Shown: piece after piece, positions 1 to 12,445 of the stretch
Position numbering within the stretch: position 1 is the first letter of the stretch
How the letters are laid out: each line of letters starts with the position of its first letter
Assembly: GCA_020081605.1 (NCBI GenBank)
Contig: JAHREC010000062.1
Coordinates: 3,224,001-3,288,000, forward strand
DNA length: 64,000 nucleotides
Source: Albifimbria verrucaria
Taxonomy: Eukaryota; Ascomycota; Sordariomycetes; Hypocreales; Stachybotryaceae
Reading direction: 5' to 3'
Notes under the pieces: model-generated
Seen by the model: only the letters and a program-made list of their open reading frames with translations
Told to the model about the DNA's origin: nothing
Databases searched by the model: none
Translations under genes and position numbers: made by a program

Positions 1-705
1 CAGAGAATGTATCGTACCTTTCCGGTGAACGGAACCATGTGGTGCTCGCAGAGGAGAACACCTCAATGTCCTTGATGATGACCATCTCGTTGTGTCCCTC
101 GTGGAAGAGAGCATTGTTGACGATGCTCTCAACGTTGACTTGGTAACCCTCGTAAACTCGAGCAGAGCCTTGGCATATCGGCCGGGCGTGTCGAGCAGGC
201 CCTCACGATCAGGGTCCTCGCCCACGCACTCGAGGATGGTGCGCACAGCGCCGCGCATCTTCTCCAGACGCGCCTTGGCCTCCTCCTCGCTTTCGTTGAG
301 TCGCTGTCGCGTTCCGAGGCCTGACGAGGTTAGTCTGTGATGCGGGAGTATGTCTAGAGTTGTGGATCTTACTTGGTCGGCTCAGTCCGTCTGACTCAAT
401 GACGGGAGGGAGACGCTGTCCGGGGAGTGTCTTGACCAGGCAGTTTCTTGGCCTTTTGGCGGGAGGCTCATCCCTAGGATCTCTAGCAGCCTTGCCAAGG
501 CTATCGCGTCGGCTTTGGAAGGCATTGAGGTGTCGGTTCGAGATGAAGGCGTCGGTGCCGTTGGAGGACGACTTCTTGCCGTTCTTCTTGTCCTTGCGCT
601 TGCTCCGGTGTCGGGTCGACTCGTCGCTAGTGGATGACCGCGAAGAATTGTCAAACTCGATGGGGCGTTTCTTGAAACCACCTCGTCGCCGTTGAAGTGA
701 ACCAT
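1..705 (-). CDS. GTP cyclohydrolase I (partial, C-terminal part beyond left edge)
   Basis: Converts GTP to 7,8-dihydroneopterin triphosphate, the first step of folate/pterin synthesis. The ATG is at 703-705. A lysine/serine-rich N-terminal leader typical of fungal forms is followed by an intron at 321-372 (GTAAG...CAG, 52 nt). The catalytic core then starts with [30 protein letters not shown] and, near the edge, the zinc-site segment CEHHMVPF. The rest lies outside the window. Reading frame is lost three times by one missing base: near 690, at the CCC of 147-149, and near 52-54. Each restored frame gives conserved family sequence, so I treat these as sequence errors. It is divergent from TAF11. 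Family assignment is from the recognisable core motifs; the exact N-terminus is less certain. Confidence 0.9.
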
Positions 706-1515
706 GTTGAAGGTAGTCGTCGGGTTATACGACGATCAATGGATAGAGGATGAAGACGAAAGCAACCAGCTGGGCGGCGAAAACGGGCATTTAATGAGGA
801 AATGGCGCCAGAGTTGGATGGATGGGATCGGAGGGCAGGGAAAAAGAGGGACAAGTGCTTATCTTATCGTGCATTTTGACGTCAAGCCACTAACGTGGGT
901 TGAGCATGGCGTTGGTTCGGGGTCCGGACCAGACTTCACAAGGGTCCTTCAGTGGACTCGCGTGGGGCATGAGGGGGCCCAAATTACGGAGAACCGCTGG
1001 TAACCGTGCGAGCAGCTTGGCTCTGGCATGGAGAAATCCAGGACCCAAGTCCTTGCTGGCCTCTGTGACACCTACGTCAACTCACCCGGGGCTGGAGATG
1101 CCGATCGGCTCGCGTCATGAGGAAGAAGCAAACGTGCTGAACCATCCGTGCCGTTGCGGCTCAGGCGGCATGACTCTTTGTCGGGCGTTTTGGCAACCCA
1201 ATGAGAAATCCGCCTTTGGCAATCCTGGTAGTTTGCACCGATCCACCGAAGCGCGTGTGCCACAACGGGTTCCAGTCGGAAAGATTGTGTGGCGCAAACA
1301 TTCCGATCACGTGATTAATGCAAAGTGCCTTATGTAATCTTGGGCGTTGACGAGCCTCGCGAGCCGCGTGCAGTGAAGCAAGCGTCCTTAGGGAAGCTCC
1401 GGCCGTGAAAACCACATTCGAAGCCATCGTATTGTCTGTCGGCGCAGTACACTTGCACCGAGCACAATAGCCCACGCGAATTTAACAAACAAACCCTCTG
1501 CAGAATTCTTAAAAC
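706..1515. promoter_or_regulatory. Intergenic, shared upstream region of GCH1 and TAF11
   Basis: About 0.8 kb between two divergent starts with no credible coding sequence. It should hold both promoters. I see no clear TATA box or named operator, only a GC-balanced leader before the TAF11 ATG. Confidence 0.5.
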
Positions 1516-2544
1516 ATGGCTTCACCACCATACGCGACCTCGCCTTCGGCAATGTCGCCGCCGGCGCTCTCACCATCCTACAATCCACCATCTCAAGCAG
1601 CCAACAAACGGAGGTCGACGAATCTCGACGTGAACGCACCACCTGTCAAGCGGCGCAAGCCTCCAATGTATCGATATCGTCGGGTCCCTCGCACCCGTTG
1701 CGTCAAACGTCGTTCCCCCAGAGGCTCGATCGCCCTACGCGCGCTCCCCTTCAGTCGATGCAACATCACACGTCAGCGGCAGCGCTGTCAGTACCACTGC
1801 CAGTGGCGCGCCAAAGAAAAACGCGGAAGGAAAGCGAAGAACGCTAAGGGCGACGAATCCGTGGAGCAGACACCAAGCCTCGTCGGTGGGAAAGCACCTA
1901 CGAACGTGAGCGGCCAAGGGGAGAAAAGGAGGGCGAAGACGACGATGATGATGAGAAGGCGGAGATGGCGCTCGAGGATGTGGGAGCGAGGACACAGGAG
2001 CAGAAGCAAGAAGAGATAAGATTGAGGGCTATGCTTGTGGAATCGTTCGACAGCGAGCAGTACAACCGATACGAGGTCTGGCGTGCAGCGAAGCTATCTG
2101 ACGCCGTTGTCAAAGGGTAAGCCGAATGCAGAAGCAATTAGTTCGTTTCCCGGGGCTCTAACATGATACTAGGTGGTCAACGCAACGGTGTCTCAGTCAG
2201 TACCCCAGATGGTGAGCACAGCCGTCAAGGCGGTCGCCAAGCTGTTTGCGGGAGAGATCATCGAGGCCGCACGAAACGTCCAGGCCGAGTGGATCGTGGC
2301 AGGAGAGAAGCAGAGCGACCTCCCCACACCTCCGCCTTCAGCAAGCGAAACGGGCGAAAACGAAGAGCACCCCGAACTTCACAAGCGAGGCCCGTTACGT
2401 CCTGATCACTTGCGAGAAGCATGGCGGCGGTACCGGCTGAGCGGAGAGAGCCGTGGCGTGGGAATGCATCAGCTATGGCACGCTCAACAAGGGAGTGGTG
2501 TAGAGAGGTTTTCGACTAGGACCGGCACGAGGCTGTTCAAGTAA
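1516..2544 (+). CDS. TAF11: TFIID subunit TAF11 (TAFII28-like histone-fold protein)
   Basis: Subunit of general transcription factor TFIID; in known complexes its histone fold pairs with TAF13. The N-terminal part is a Ser/Pro-rich, low-complexity region followed by a basic GRKAKNAK-type patch and an acidic stretch. The histone fold begins around MLVESFDSEQYNRYEVWRAA and continues across an intron at 2117-2172 into VVNATVSQSVPQMV and VKAVAKLFAGEIIE. The C-terminus has the family signature GPLRPDHLREAWRRYR, then GSGVERFSTRTG. The frame changes several times in the N-terminal half, and one A is missing from the AAA at 2112-2114 just before the intron. All look like single-base losses. Only the histone fold and tail are strongly conserved; the N-terminal frame choices are inferred. 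Confidence 0.88.
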
Positions 2545-3940
2545 AGGATTGATGAAGAGAGAGAGAGCGGCTCTCAGTCTGCTGAAAAATGGGCGCAACG
2601 ACGGACTCAAAGGATCATTCAACAACGTAATAGAACCCTAGCGATAATAGCATAACGATACCCCAATGAATTTGAACAACACATAGCAAAGATCGTTTGT
2701 CCATAAAGACCACATGCCCAGCCCCAAGATGAATCTACTGATCTGCACAAGTAGCCAACACCAACCTTAGCTCACAGGCGCAATAGCTCTCTGTCCACTA
2801 TCGTACTGTGGAGAAGCGCAGCGAATGTAGCGTCAGGGTCGTGCAGCCCAGCTCCCGATCGAGTACCGCACCACAACCGTGTCACGGCAGGGGGCTCTCT
2901 CGCACCCCTGTAGAATGCGACGCTGCGCCGATTTGAGGGTTGTCGGCAGTTACCGGTAGCGTGAAGATCTAGACTTGTTTTTTTGGCCAAGACTGATTTC
3001 ACCAACAGCATTGCTTTCAACGGTATACTGTATACTTAGGCAGCCAGGAATCCTTATATAGGTATTTAGCCTTAGGTAAATGCCTAATAGTACCTCTAGC
3101 AATGTACTTAGTAACTCTATACCAGGTAACGTTACTTGGTAAATAACTTCAGGCTTCCTTTTAATAAGGCTTTTTATGTTACTAAAAATCGTAAGGTAGG
3201 CGAGACTTTTCTCCTCCCTCTGTAGAATCGTTCTGAACCGTGGCCTACATATCTATATATCATTTTCATGGCTAGCCTACAATTATAAATTTCTTATGGT
3301 TTTATTCATTAATTCTTGGATATTTTATTGATTATTCGTTAAGATATCAGCGCGAAATATGCGGAACTTTTGTCCGCCCACTGAGCCCAGCTTCATTGGA
3401 TTATAGTGAGACTTCAAGGCTCTGGGTGGAACTCACCCACAGGAACTATGCATGTTACTGGACCCTGAGCATCTGGTTGATTGATTAATTGATTGATTGA
3501 TTCAAGGGAACGCACGCTGCGGTGGCCCCGCGGCTGGCTAACATGCGGTCTGGGACGTGGGCGTCGCTAGACACAAACGCAAACGCTGCACGGCTGGATC
3601 TGGAAGAAAAAATTGGCTGCTGTAAGTAGGGCATCGATAGCTGCCTACATTAGTGCAAGCCAGTGGCAGCCCCACCACTAAAAATTCGCCGGGTGCCCAT
3701 ACCATTCAATTCCGCTTTGTTTGTCTTTCAGGTTTCCTTCTTTCCCGTCTGGCCCGTTTACATGTTTTGCTCAGCTTCAGCTTTCGTCCTCTCCCAATTC
3801 CCAGCTTCTCGGATCTCCCCTCCCCCTTTGCGTTTGCGTTTGCGGCACCCATTGGGGACGGTCCGTCTGTGACTCCAGCGCCCCTCCTTCTCATGTTAGA
3901 CACACGGTAGACTTGTAGAACCAACCTTCGCAAAGGCGCC
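2545..3940. other. Intergenic with an AT-rich patch and a short microsatellite
   Basis: No gene supported. About 3020-3370 is clearly more AT-rich than its surroundings and may be an old RIP-affected remnant, but I cannot name an element. A (TTGA)n-like run lies at about 3478-3503. The pyrimidine-rich stretch at 3700-3860 is a likely 5' leader or promoter of the following bZIP gene. Confidence 0.5.
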
Positions 3941-4959
3941 ATGGCCGGGACAAAGGTACGCTTCCCTCCCCACTTTGGCTGTGTCTCACACAAATAACAA
4001 ATCTCGGTGCGATTGTCTGACATGGCGCTTTTTCTTGCCGCTCTTTCGTGTAGGCAACCCAAAATGGAACTATGGACGCTTCAGCCGTTCGGATTCGTGA
4101 CAATCAGCGCCGCTCCCGGGCCCGGCGCAAGGAATACCTCGAGGACATCCAGAAGAAGCTCCAGGAGTACGAGCGCCAGGGCGTCCAGGCCACCCTCGAC
4201 ATGCAGCAGGCCGCCAGGGACGTTGCCATTGAGAACGACCGATTGAGGATGCTGCTCCAGCAGCGTGGTGTCACCTCCGACGAGATCAGCGCCTTCCTCC
4301 AGTCCTTCCCTTCCAGCCAAGAATCCGCCAAGAGGATCAAGATCGCTTTGAACCCTCCTCAGAGCCCGCAACGGCCAGGCCACAGACACCCAAAGATGGC
4401 TCTGCCGCCGTTGTCCGCCGCCGTTACGACTCCTCCCAAAGAAACCAACCCGATCTCGACACCGGTCGCTATTGATCCTGTTCCCCCATGAGATCTTGTG
4501 CGCCGTACTGTCCTTCAGCCATTCGAACGCCTCCAGAGTATGGCCCAACGCAGTTCCCCGCGCACCCATACTCGGACGTTGTGTTGCCTCCAATTCAAAC
4601 CATCAAGACGAGCGAGGAAATTGGCGTTGACAGGCTATCAGTCCTTGCACACGCAAGCGCTCGGCAAGATTGCTGCAACGGTCACACTAAGTGTGTTGTC
4701 CCCTGAGGTATCGCAGGCACCCAGCCCAGCGGCTACGGTTCTGGGCTCATCACAGCCGCATTCTACTTCTCCGGGTGAGCAAAACAACATCTCGCCACTG
4801 GAAATGTCCTGCAGCCAGGCAGCTAGGATCATTGCCGATATGCAAGGGCATGGGGATTACAACCTGGCCAAGGAAGCGCTTGGGTGTAATTCCTCGCAGG
4901 AATGCATCGTGAAGAACTCGGCTGTGTTCCAAGTGCTTGAGAACCAGGAACCAATTTGA
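3941..4959 (+). CDS. Fungal bZIP transcription factor (short form)
   Basis: Predicted nuclear DNA-binding regulator of the short fungal bZIP type with a C-terminal Cys-containing domain. The ATG at 3941 encodes MAGTK, then an intron 3956-4053 splices in frame to ATQNGTMDASAV. The basic region RIRDNQRRSRARRKEYLED is followed by heptad leucines in LQEYERQGVQ and ENDRLRMLLQ. A C-terminal block, CSQAARIIADMQGHGD then LGCNSSQECIVKN, is characteristic of this family in Sordariomycetes. The frame is interrupted at the C run 4483-4487 and at 4700-4703; adding one C to each restores a continuous protein that includes CCNGHTKC. The stop is at 4957-4959. Target genes are unknown. Confidence 0.85.
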
Positions 4960-5121
4960 AAAGGCAAAGCATTCATCACTTCGAATGACAACGAGCCTCC
5001 ACTAAGCACCATGCAATCAAAACCTGAGGTATTGGGAATCATCATAGTTGGCTTTATATGCACGCTAACAAAGTTTTAGAATTTTGCAACATCGTTCCAG
5101 TCATAGAAGCTCGACGCTTCG

Positions 5122-6371
5122 TTACGCCCATTTCCAACGCCTTGCCATGAACCGCATGAGGTAGACCAGTCCAATCAGGACTGGTACCTCTATCAACGGG
5201 CCAACAGTCGCCGCCAGGGCTTGTTGGCTATCTGCACCGAATGTCGCAACCGCTACGGCGATTGCCAGCTCAAAGTTGTTGCTCGCGGCCGTAAAACTCT
5301 GGGTACATCCCAGTCTGTAGCCAAACTTCAGCTTACGCGTAATCCAGAGCGTAAAGAAGAAGATGACGACAAAGTAAACGACCAGTGGTGCCGCTACCCG
5401 CACAACAGAGATAATCTGGCGAACGACCTGCTTTCCTTGGGCGGCAAACAGCACAATAATTGTATAAAGCAAGCCAATCAGCGACCACGGGGACAACCAC
5501 TTCATGAAAACATTCCGGTACCAATCAGGCCCTGCCAGACCGCGGACAATGAATCTCGTGATGATGGCAGCACCAAGGGGATTCCGAGGAACGCCGCCAC
5601 GCTTGTCGCTACAGTCGAGTAAGACACTGCGCAGATATCGGTCATTTCCTCGTCACCAATGACGCCGATGAAAAAGACGGCAAGAGGAGCGAATAGAACC
5701 ATCTGAAGGATAGAGTTGATGGCCACCAGGATAGCGCAATATTCGGTGTCGCCGTGGGCGAGGTTGTTCCAGATAAGGACCATGGCTATGCAACGGCCGA
5801 GTCCCACGAGGATCAGGCCAGCCCGTAGTTCAGGCTCATCAGGGAGGAACGCCCACGCAAGAGCGAGCTGTGTGTTATTGTCAGCGGACCAGCTAGCGAA
5901 CCAGTTAGATAGCATATTGACTTACCATGAAGAATGGAGCAATGATCCAATTCATAACGATGCTGAAGCCTATCTGTATCCATATCTTGCGTTGACGGAA
6001 TACTTTGTGAAGAGTCTCGTATTGAACATTGCAGAGAATAGGATACATCATGACGAGCAGGCCCACCGCTGTTCGATATTAGCTTACAACCCAAGATGAA
6101 CGAGCAGTAGCTTGAGCTCACCTATCGGTACGGAAGCGCCGACAAACTCGCCCCGGTGCAAGACATCTGCGGTTTCGGGGACGTAGTTGCCCAGTAGAAT
6201 GCCTATCACCATGGCCAGAAACACCCATATAGCGAGAAGCCGATCCAGCCATCCCAGTGCCTTGATTGCTGAGCCAGATTCGCCATGTCCACTGGGCGGT
6301 GTAGTTTGGGTAGCCTTCTCCTCATCGGATTGCTGTGTCGCGTGCTCCTGGGATCCGGCGCTTCCGTCCAT
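5122..6371 (-). CDS. ACR3: Arsenite efflux transporter ACR3
   Basis: Plasma-membrane As(III)/antimonite exporter of the ACR3 family (bile acid/arsenite permease fold, ten membrane helices expected). I take the ATG at 6369-6371, after which a polar, Ser/Thr-rich cytosolic N-terminus leads to helix 1, LLAIWVFLAMVIGILLGNY. Introns are at 6069-6121 and 5868-5925, both GT-AG and both restoring frame. Family landmarks are MMYPILCNVQYE, LVGLGRCIAMVLIWN with the conserved Cys, and CTQSFTAASNNFELAIAVA. The protein ends in a basic RRWKWA. One base is missing in the G run 5577-5580; with it the frame continues through TRFIVRGLAGPDWYRN. No arsenate reductase or ArsH gene is adjacent. Confidence 0.93.
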
Positions 6372-7074
6372 GGTCGCTGGACGCCGAAAAAAATGTCTCA
6401 TTTCGGGGTGGCGTAACGGAGCACTCCTGGCTTCCTCGCGCAACGGGAGGACAAGTGCAAGATCCCAATGCCTTCCCAGCCGTCCGAGTGGGAAGATGTA
6501 CAAAGTCCAGCACGGGGACTTTTAAGGTATTTAGGTTTCCAAATGTGGGCTGCAGCCAGGCTTAATAGATAAAGAGGTCCGGCCAACTTTGCGTCAGCAC
6601 CGACCAATCCGCGGCGATGGGTGACGACCCTCCCCGGAGCGGCAATTTTTGGTCAGATTCCCGATATGCTTGGCATAGGTACCAAGCGTATCAGATCCAG
6701 GGTTCGCAAGCGTAACATTCAGTTCGGCCATCTTAAATCCGAAAGCATAAAAGCCGGACCAGGGGTTTTTGCACGTCGCAGAGCTCTTTGGGCAGTGATG
6801 GTCACGCTTGATAATCCACCCACCGATTGATGGCTCTAAGCCTTGCTCGAAGCGTATACATTACCCGATCAGGGCCCCAACTGATGAAGCCCATATCCCA
6901 CTTTCGCCACAGGACTTATCGCCAAGCAGATAGTGCCAAATAATCACATGGCGTACATCATCATCACTTCACCCATGGAAAAAATCCAAGGAGGCTAACA
7001 GCTCGATATGGGATTTACTGCTGATTCATCACATTAAAACATGTCTTCATTAAAGCTAGTGCTAAGCTACCGAA
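6372..7074. other. Intergenic between ACR3 5' end and SurE-like 3' end
   Basis: About 0.7 kb holding the ACR3 promoter and the 3' region of the SurE-like gene. No open frame with recognisable sequence and no repeat seen. Confidence 0.5.
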
Positions 7075-8029
7075 TTAAGGCAGACAGGTCAGGATGTCGC
7101 GAAGCTTCTCCAGCACAATGTTCTGGCGCTCGTCATTGACGGTGGTCTTGTCAGAGGCGTCACCAATGCTGATAGAAATGTAGCAGCCGTCCGTGTCGAC
7201 GACATCGGTCTCGGTGGGCAGACGGTCGGAGCCGCACCAGTCGACATCAGGGGCCGAGATGATGCCAGGGTTGATTCGGCTGAGAACCCACTTGTAGTTG
7301 CGGGCGTTCTCGCAGGCGCCCACGGCCTCGGGGAAGTTGACGTTCAGGAAGACGTCGTCAGGCAGGTAAGGCTTGCCCGACTGGATGACCTTGTTGGTCA
7401 GCTGGGTGGCCAGCTCGGCGTAGACGCGGCTACGGACGGGGACCGGCGAGGCGTTCCATGCGAGACGGCCCTCAGAGGCGGCGGAGAAGGCAATGGCTGG
7501 GATACCGGCCTCGTGAGCGGCGTAGGCGGCAGCACCAACAGTGCCGGAGAAGGGCACGGAGAGCCACAGGTTGGTACCGACGTTGGGGCCCGCGACGGCA
7601 AGCTCCGGGGCGGCGCCGTTCCAAAGCTTGGGGCCGAAGCGGTCGATGCCGTAGCGCATGGAGGTGACGGGAAACGAGTTGACCCAGTTTAGGTCGGGAC
7701 GGGTGGCGTTGTTTCCGAAAGCGCCGCTGTTGGCAGGGCAGCTGCTGTACTGGCAAGCATCACGGCGGTTGCCGGGCTCGATGTCAAGGGAGCCTGGAGA
7801 CGGTTGTCAGTTTATGATGATGCGAGAATGCAGAACCTGGTAGGGACTCACTAGTGCCGGACTTGTTGTCAGCGGGAGCAGAGACAACGACGTTGTGGCC
7901 AGAGGCCCTCAGGGCGTCGTTGAAGGAGCGGAGGTACAGCTCAGCCCAGCCATCGTCGTTGGACTGGACGATGCGGACGGCCTGGACAGCCAGGACCTGC
8001 AAGGCAACGAGGGAGAGGGCAGCCTTCAT
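7075..8029 (-). CDS. Secreted SurE-type acid phosphatase / nucleotidase
   Basis: Member of the SurE survival-protein phosphatase family; fungal secreted members are usually annotated as acid phosphatases or 5'/3'-nucleotidases. The start at 8027-8029 gives a classical signal peptide (MKAALSLVALQVLAVQA) directly followed by the metal-binding N-terminal motif VRIVQSNDDGW. An intron at 7794-7851 joins exons of 178 and 719 nt into an intact protein of 298 residues. Other family landmarks are VSAPADNKSG, AVAGPNVGTNLW, SGTVGAAAYAAHEAGIPAIAFS and DDVFLNVNFP. Extra cysteines (DACQYSSCP, GACEN, DWCGS) fit a secreted, disulfide-bonded protein. Upstream in-frame ATGs exist, but only this one exposes a signal peptide at the N-terminus. 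Confidence 0.9.
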
Positions 8030-9419
8030 CGTGAATGATGTTCGCAAGAATGCTCGGATGACCCTGGTAGGTTCTTGGTCCGATCTGTCCTGGTGATGGA
8101 AGCTGAGAGAGCTGTGGTTTGAAGGGAATAGGCCTTGCTCCTCTGTCGTCCAGGGACAAATCAGGAGATCATCACGGCCTAGGCCCGTCGTACTTATACT
8201 CAAGATCCATGGCGGCTTCAACTACAGTTTGAACCGAAAGCATGTGAAATGACCTCTGCCATTTGCCAACTCAAATGAGCTCCCTGTCACGGAGCAACCG
8301 GGCCCTGGACAAATCATGCGAGCTCAACGGCCGACGATCAGCGGTGCAGAGCAGCGGGATTGGGCAGCTAGTCGTCGGCATTGGACCTGGTCGCGCGAGG
8401 GCCAGGACTGCCATTCGTTATGGGAAGCACACGTGGGTGGGCGCTGGGAGGAGGCTCGGTGGGCAGAAGCAGCAAGGCCAGCATGGAGACGGTGATGAGC
8501 TGCCTGTTTGAGTAGGTGGTTGGGACGTGTTAATAAGAGTGCTCGGCTTATAGGCCAGAGGCATGGAACGGTCGGCGAAGAGGCGGGTCGAGCGCTCGGA
8601 TGTCGGGGTCCCCAAATAGCTGCGCGCTTGTGAATAATGCGTCAGGTCTATGCGGATCCAATTCATTCACGAGTTGAGTCACTTTTTTCTTCTTTTTTCA
8701 AAGTTGCATCAATTGAGGGAATAATTGTAAACCACCTTTGTTTGTTGTAGAAGCCGTTGCAAGCTGATGGCTTTGGGCCACTGTTCTAACGGCGCCTAAG
8801 ACTCTTGAATTATAGTGTGCTCCGTGCGCTACAATAGGCCGCCTGCGCGCTCCGCTTATACGCGCCTTCAGGGCTCCATCGCATTGCATTGCAGCGCAGC
8901 GCAGCTAGAGGGCCACCCGACGGAACCAGATCGGCCGATCGTGGACACCAAAGCCTAAATCTAAATCCTGCCAGCCAATCGACCTCGCACGCAAGCATCA
9001 AATCCTTGACACGTATTTCTCCTTGTGACTTATAACCCTTTTCTTATTCCCTCGCTTTGCTATGTGCTGCAACTCTGCTCCGCTGCCTTGACGGTGGACG
9101 TAATATCAGAGACTTTCCAGGTTGCTGCTGCGCCTCATGGCTCCGTTTCTGAGAAGCCGTCAGGGGAGCAATAGACGAAACAACGATATAATCCATGTTG
9201 AGGGAAAAGTAAAAACTCCCAGACACCGGCTCCAATCAATGTATGCTCTGCCCATATCAAGTTGTCATTCGAGGTGTTGCTGTCGGCTGCGCCTATAACT
9301 CGAGTTCCAGACATTAGACAACGCGGGTTGTCTCTGTTGGTGCTGTTGCGATTCGGTTACACCGTTGTATCATCGTGCAAACCCTCATGTAAAGGTCCCT
9401 CCTTTGCTTGTTCGAGTCC
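8030..9419. other. Intergenic, promoter side of the SurE-like gene
   Basis: About 1.4 kb with no recognisable gene. Contains a G/C-skewed stretch (8340-8520) and short homopolymer runs near 8685-8700. No repeat family identified. Confidence 0.4.
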
Positions 9420-9701
9420 TCAAACAAGGTCACCGTCATTCTTCGCCATAGCCACGCCCCCGGCGACTTTGGCCCTGAGCATCTGCACCATCTCTTCTCG
9501 CGGTCGCTCCAGCTTCTCCAGCTCCGCTTTATCCCACCATCGATAGAACACCTCAAATGCGTGGTCCACACTCCACTGACTGAACATATTCGTTGCCTTT
9601 GTCATTGAATAGCCGATTCCGTACGGGTTGCTGCTTGAAAGGTTGGCAAATTGGCACTCTCCAGCAGTGAACCTGTGAGCCCAAATTGCGAGCCAGGCCA
9701 C
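9420..9701 (-). CDS. Possible small hypothetical protein
   Basis: An open frame of 93 codons with a charged amphipathic C-terminal half (WDKAELEKLERPREEMVQML) that looks more protein-like than neighbouring frames. No domain recognised. It could be an exon of a longer gene extending toward 9900, or chance. There is no strong start context and no homology I can name. Confidence 0.25.
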   Translation of the reverse strand: MAWLAIWAHRFTAGECQFANLSSSNPYGIGYSMTKATNMFSQWSVDHAFEVFYRWWDKAELEKLERPREEMVQMLRAKVAGGVAMAKNDGDLV

Positions 9702-10221
9702 GCATTTAAATACAAATGGACAGAATGCTCAGCCTCGGCCCATTGCCAGCCGTTCACAACGGTGCAGGGCGTATGACATGCATCCCGTTGCTTGTTGGCT
9801 TAGGCAATAACCCCATTTAGCTGACGAGATGTCATCGTTCAGCGCCAACCGTCTGGCGTCCCGGGTTATCCGATTTTTAAGAACTCTAATACCCGCTTCA
9901 CCACCCTTGACTATCCTGCTCATTGCCCCTCGTCAGCCTGCCATGACTCTTCAGGTCCCCGACAATTAGGTCCCCGACATTTCTTCTTACTGCTCACCTA
10001 AGAGACGAGGCCCAAGACAGAAAGGTTCGCGCCAGCTGGCCTGTTGATACGAAGGGTTGGGCAAAAAAGGTTTAACCCAGATGACAATTATCCACAAACG
10101 TATCATGGGCCCTTGCTTCGCTACAGCCTATCTCTTGCTTTATTTTTATCAGCAGCTACTATCTTACTACCGGGTATGACTCTGCTGTTCGTCTCCATGA
10201 TGCACTTGTCCATACACTGGC

Positions 10222-12204
10222 TTATTTTCCTGCCTTGCCAGTCGGGATGTTGAACAGAACCACTCTCGGGCCCTTCTCACCCGCCTCGCCCTCCTTCCAG
10301 TCACCCAGTCCCTTGTCGACTCTGTAGAATCCTCTCCTCTCGAGCTGAATGATGTCGTCCTGCTTCAGCTGTCCAACGCCCGCGTCGCACCATGCCTCCT
10401 CCATCCACGCCGTCTTGGGGTTTAGGAAATCCTCAACATTGTCATCCTCCTCAAGCTTGTCCTTGGTGATGAGGTAGTCAAAGTCCCACAGCTCTGCAGG
10501 GACAAGCTTGAAACCATCCGCAGACAACCAGGTAATCTTCTTCTCGGTTGACTTGAAATCTCCCTTGAGGTTAAGCTCGAACGAGGCGGAAGGAATGACC
10601 TCGGCAGCAGGAAGCTCGCGGACGAAGGCATTGCCCCAGCCCATCAGAGTAATCTCCTCACCCTCCTTGAAGGTCTTCGCATCGGCCTGGTCAATGTAAA
10701 CCTGCGATGAGAAGTAGACCTGCTTCATGCCGACGCTGGCGTTCTTAGGGTGCTTTTGGCGCTCCTCGGTAATCACGCTGGAGGGGGCCTCGGGGCCGGT
10801 CAGGGTGACCTTAACCATGTCCTTCTGCAGAAGAGCAGTGTGTCGAGGAGCAATAGGGTCGATTTCCTTCTTGTTGGTGTTCCAGAAGCTACCCCAGTCC
10901 ATCACGACGACGTTACGGCTGGGACCCTGCTTGATAATGAACTCTCGCAGAGCGCTCACGGTCATACCACGACGACGCACACCACGGATGGTAGGCATGC
11001 GAGGATCGTCCCAGCCCCAAACCTTTCCGGTGTCGACCAGCTTGGCAAGCTTACGCTTCGACAGGAAGGTCTTCTGGAAGTTCATCCTGGCGAAATCCCA
11101 CATGTGAACCTTGCGTAGGCTCAGAGTGTCCAGGAACCACTGGTACTGGGGTTTCGGTCGGTGTACTCAGTGGATCGCAGGGCATGGGTAACTCCTCGTA
11201 ACTGTCGACGACGGGGCAAGCAAAGTCGTACATGGGGTAGATGTTCCACTTGCGTCCAGTTCGGTGGTGGGAGTTTTCGATGTTGCATCTGTAGATGACA
11301 GGGTCACGCATAGCCTTGTTGGGGTCGTCAAAGAGACCTTGGCACGCATGCAGTGTGCCAGACCCTCCTCGGAGGCCTGCTTCATCTCCTCGAAAATGCG
11401 CAGGTTCTCCTCAATAGATCGGTCACGACGCTTCGAAGGAATACCGTCCATTCGCTGGCTCCTCATGGTCTCCTGGTCAGTGTCGTCCGCGTAGGCCTTG
11501 CCCATGGAAATAAGCTTCTTGCACATATCGTATAGGTAATCGAAGTAGTCGGATGTGTATGTCAGCTTGTCGGCCTTGATACCCATGAGGGCAAGATCCT
11601 CAACAATGGCATCCTGGAACTCCTCCTTCTCCTTCGCGGGGTTCGTGTCGTCGAGACGCAGGCGCATCTGGCCCTGGTAAGCAACATGGCCGAAGTAGTC
11701 GCTGAGCAGAGCAGCCTTGGCGTGTCCGATGTGAAGGTAGCCACTAGACCCGTCGAGTTAGTAGGTAAATTGGTGTTGCATGATAAGGATGGCTTACGAA
11801 GGCTCGGGAAGGAATCGGGTGACAACACCCTTCTCGGTATCCTGAAGGGCAAGGTTGTAGCTCGCACCAGCCTTGCTCGCGGCCTGGGCCTTGGCCTTAG
11901 CGGCGGCGTCGGCAGCCTTAAGCTCTTCCTGGATCTCCGGGTGAGATTGCTCGATGAAAGTGAACCATCGTGTCAAGTTGGGAAGGGTGTTCTTGCGAAC
12001 GAAACCAATGGCGGCCTTGTTTCCACGCAGGGTCTGCCAGATCTTAGTCTCAAGCTCGCTGAGGCTGTACCCTTCGAGGTACGATCGCAGGGTCAGGTGC
12101 TTGTCCAAATCCCTGAGATGAGCCTCGATGGAACGGAAATCTCCGCCCAGTTTGGCTGGGAGCTGTGCGAGATCCTCGTTCTTCATGTTAAATACTTGGT
12201 CCAA
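10222..12204 (-). CDS. GUS1: Cytosolic glutamyl-tRNA synthetase
   Basis: Charges tRNA-Glu in the cytosol; eukaryotic/archaeal-type class I synthetase. It starts at 12202-12204 with a GST-C-like appended domain ([34 protein letters not shown]), then an Ala/Lys linker. Intron 11744-11797 falls immediately before the catalytic HIGH signature [24 protein letters not shown] and [18 protein letters not shown] follow, with the KMSKS equivalent LSKRKL. The C-terminal anticodon-binding domain ends in [16 protein letters not shown]. Single-base losses break the frame near 11330, 11205 and 11155 (TTT, GG and CCCC runs); frames on both sides are conserved GluRS sequence. The N-terminus may be longer than modelled. 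Divergent from uL1m with only 241 bp between starts. Confidence 0.93.
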
Positions 12205-12445
12205 TTCAAGAAGATGAGTATGAGTGTCGTCTCTTGTACCAAGTGAGTCAATGGATTTTCTTCATGGTGGGGAAATGGAGGGGCTTGAGGGGTGCTCCAG
12301 GTTCCATGACCGTCGGTCTTATCGATAAGGAATTTCCAGCTTCGCTTCGAGCCTAACTTCCCAGGCACTAGCGCTGTCCTGAGCATGATCTTTTCCGTGT
12401 CTGGAGATCAACTTCGACTTTCAGGGTCTACAGCCATACATCAAT